Shown here: positions 6,613-7,057 of the stretch, piece after piece
Layout: each line of letters begins with the position of its first letter
How positions within the stretch are numbered: position 1 is the first letter of the stretch
From: Bryobacterales bacterium
GTDB taxonomy: Bacteria; Acidobacteriota; Terriglobia; Bryobacterales; Bryobacteraceae
DNA length: 7,057 bases
Direction: 5' to 3'
Assembly (NCBI GenBank): GCA_016789785.1
Contig: JAEUQE010000339.1
Coordinates: 1 to 7,057 of the forward strand
The notes under the pieces: model-generated
Seen by the model: the letters and a program-made list of their open reading frames with translations, nothing else
Databases searched by the model: none
Told to the model about the DNA's origin: nothing
Program-made: the position numbers and the translations under genes

Positions 6613-6734
6613 CTAGCGATGCCCTAAGGCTTGACAGACTCCTGGCGCTAAGAAGAAACACTTACCGCCGGAAGACTAATCATACAGGCGTCGCCGGGTG
6701 CGCCACAAGCGTTTTGAAGTCCCAGTCCGAACGG

Positions 6735-6751
6735 TTTTGTACTAGTACCAA
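6735..6751. repeat. GTACTAGTAC palindrome in the divergent promoter region
   Basis: GTACTAGTAC (6739-6748) is a perfect 10-bp palindrome, flanked by TT and AA that extend the symmetry after one mismatch. It lies 34 bases before the TTGACC box of the last gene. The remaining sequence between 6613 and 6782 shows no gene or other structure I can support. Confidence 0.35.
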
Positions 6752-6782
6752 GGTCGCGCCGCACCCTGGCTCCCCCGATGGA

Positions 6783-6811
6783 TTGACCTCTCCTATCCGC
6801 CTTGCTACGTT
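6783..6811 (+). promoter_or_regulatory. Candidate promoter of the third TPR lipoprotein (leaderless type)
   Basis: TTGACC (6783-6788) is followed after 17 bases by TACGTT (6806-6811), which keeps T1, A2 and T6 of the -10 consensus. The GTG start codon is six bases further on, at the expected transcription start. No ribosome binding site is present. Confidence 0.45.
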
Positions 6812-6817
6812 GCAGTT

Positions 6818-7057
6818 GTGCGCATTCTTCCCACCTGTTGGCTCGTCCTTCTCAGCCTGACCGCGTGTGGACAGTTCTCCTCGCGCGAACACTATGTCGA
6901 ACGGGGTGCCCGCTTCTTCGAGCAGGGCAAGCTCGAAGACGCGGCGCTCCAATTCCGCAAAGCCCTCCAGAAAGATCCGAACTATGGCGAGGCCTACTAC
7001 CGCCTCGGCCTCACCGACAAGAAGCGCGGCCAGGAACGCGATGCCTTCGCCGCATTC
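6818..7057 (+). CDS. TPR-repeat lipoprotein, N-terminal part (3' end outside window)
   Basis: The first 80 residues are visible, and the frame runs off the window. A GTG start gives MRILPTCWLVLLSLTAC, a compact lipoprotein signal with a good lipobox LTAC, so Cys17 would be lipidated. A TPR unit follows from about residue 26 (YVERGARFFEQGKLEDAA, FRKALQKDPNYGEAYYRLG). It matches the N-terminus of the complete TPR lipoprotein in this window (YLQRGKQAVAAGNLEEA, RKAIQRDSNLGEAYRELG), so it is a paralog and probably also several hundred residues long. GTG is chosen because it is the only start codon directly before the signal peptide; the frame is open further upstream but reads as non-signal sequence. 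The GTG lacks a ribosome binding site and sits where a leaderless transcript would begin. Confidence 0.85.
   Translation, partial: MRILPTCWLVLLSLTACGQFSSREHYVERGARFFEQGKLEDAALQFRKALQKDPNYGEAYYRLGLTDKKRGQERDAFAAF

Noticed and set aside
6631..6636. Perfect TTGACA -35 box on the plus strand
   Set aside because: No acceptable -10 box is present 16-18 bases downstream, and it is far from the next start codon.
424..6817. Sigma-54 (-24/-12) promoters, expected because some PEP-CTERM genes are RpoN-controlled
   Set aside because: No convincing GG-N10-GC element with the usual flanking bases was seen in the intergenic stretches.
1..7057. CRISPR arrays, tRNA or rRNA genes, insertion sequences, phage genes, exosortase
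   Set aside because: No regularly spaced repeats, cloverleaf-like sequence, transposase or integrase motifs, or exosortase catalytic motifs were found in any frame.

Overview
The window looks like chromosomal DNA from a Gram-negative, exosortase-type bacterium with a fairly high GC content. An acidobacterium of the Bryobacteraceae/Solibacter type is my best guess. The guess rests on three proteins ending in a PEP-CTERM sorting signal (VPEP, hydrophobic segment, RRR), on large TPR lipoproteins of the kind that accompany exosortase systems, and on overall codon style. It is inference, because no rRNA or housekeeping marker is present. No exosortase, phage, IS, tRNA or CRISPR element was seen.

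Layout. (1) 1-423 (+) is the 3' end of a TPR protein. (2) 424-551 is a promoter/leader region with a TATACT -10 box, an inverted repeat and a possible 13-codon leader ORF. (3) 552-2852 (+) is a complete 766-residue TPR lipoprotein, PrsT-like. (4) 2961-3914 and 4012-4965 (+) are two tandem paralogous PEP-CTERM proteins. With the starts chosen here both are 317 residues long, and they share four cysteines at matching positions. I do not recognise the family. (5) 4972-5511 (-) is a small secreted or lipid-anchored protein with a probable Ig-like fold, convergent with the second paralog. (6) 5551-5591 is a strong Rho-independent terminator for the minus strand. (7) 5633-6544 (-) is a PEP-CTERM protein with the Cys/Gln signature of a thioester (TQXA/TED-like) domain. 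(8) 6545-6817 is a divergent promoter region. (9) 6818-7057 (+) is the 5' end of a third TPR lipoprotein.

How it fits together. Three related TPR proteins alternate with PEP-CTERM cargo proteins. PEP-CTERM proteins are exported, processed by an exosortase at the C-terminal signal, and released or attached outside the cell, often within an exopolysaccharide matrix. PrsT-type TPR lipoproteins belong to the same system in other bacteria. The cluster is therefore best read as a locus for secreted and surface matrix proteins. The most notable content is the twin four-cysteine PEP-CTERM family, the predicted thioester protein, a TTGACCT element shared by three upstream regions, and possible leaderless or very short-leader starts.
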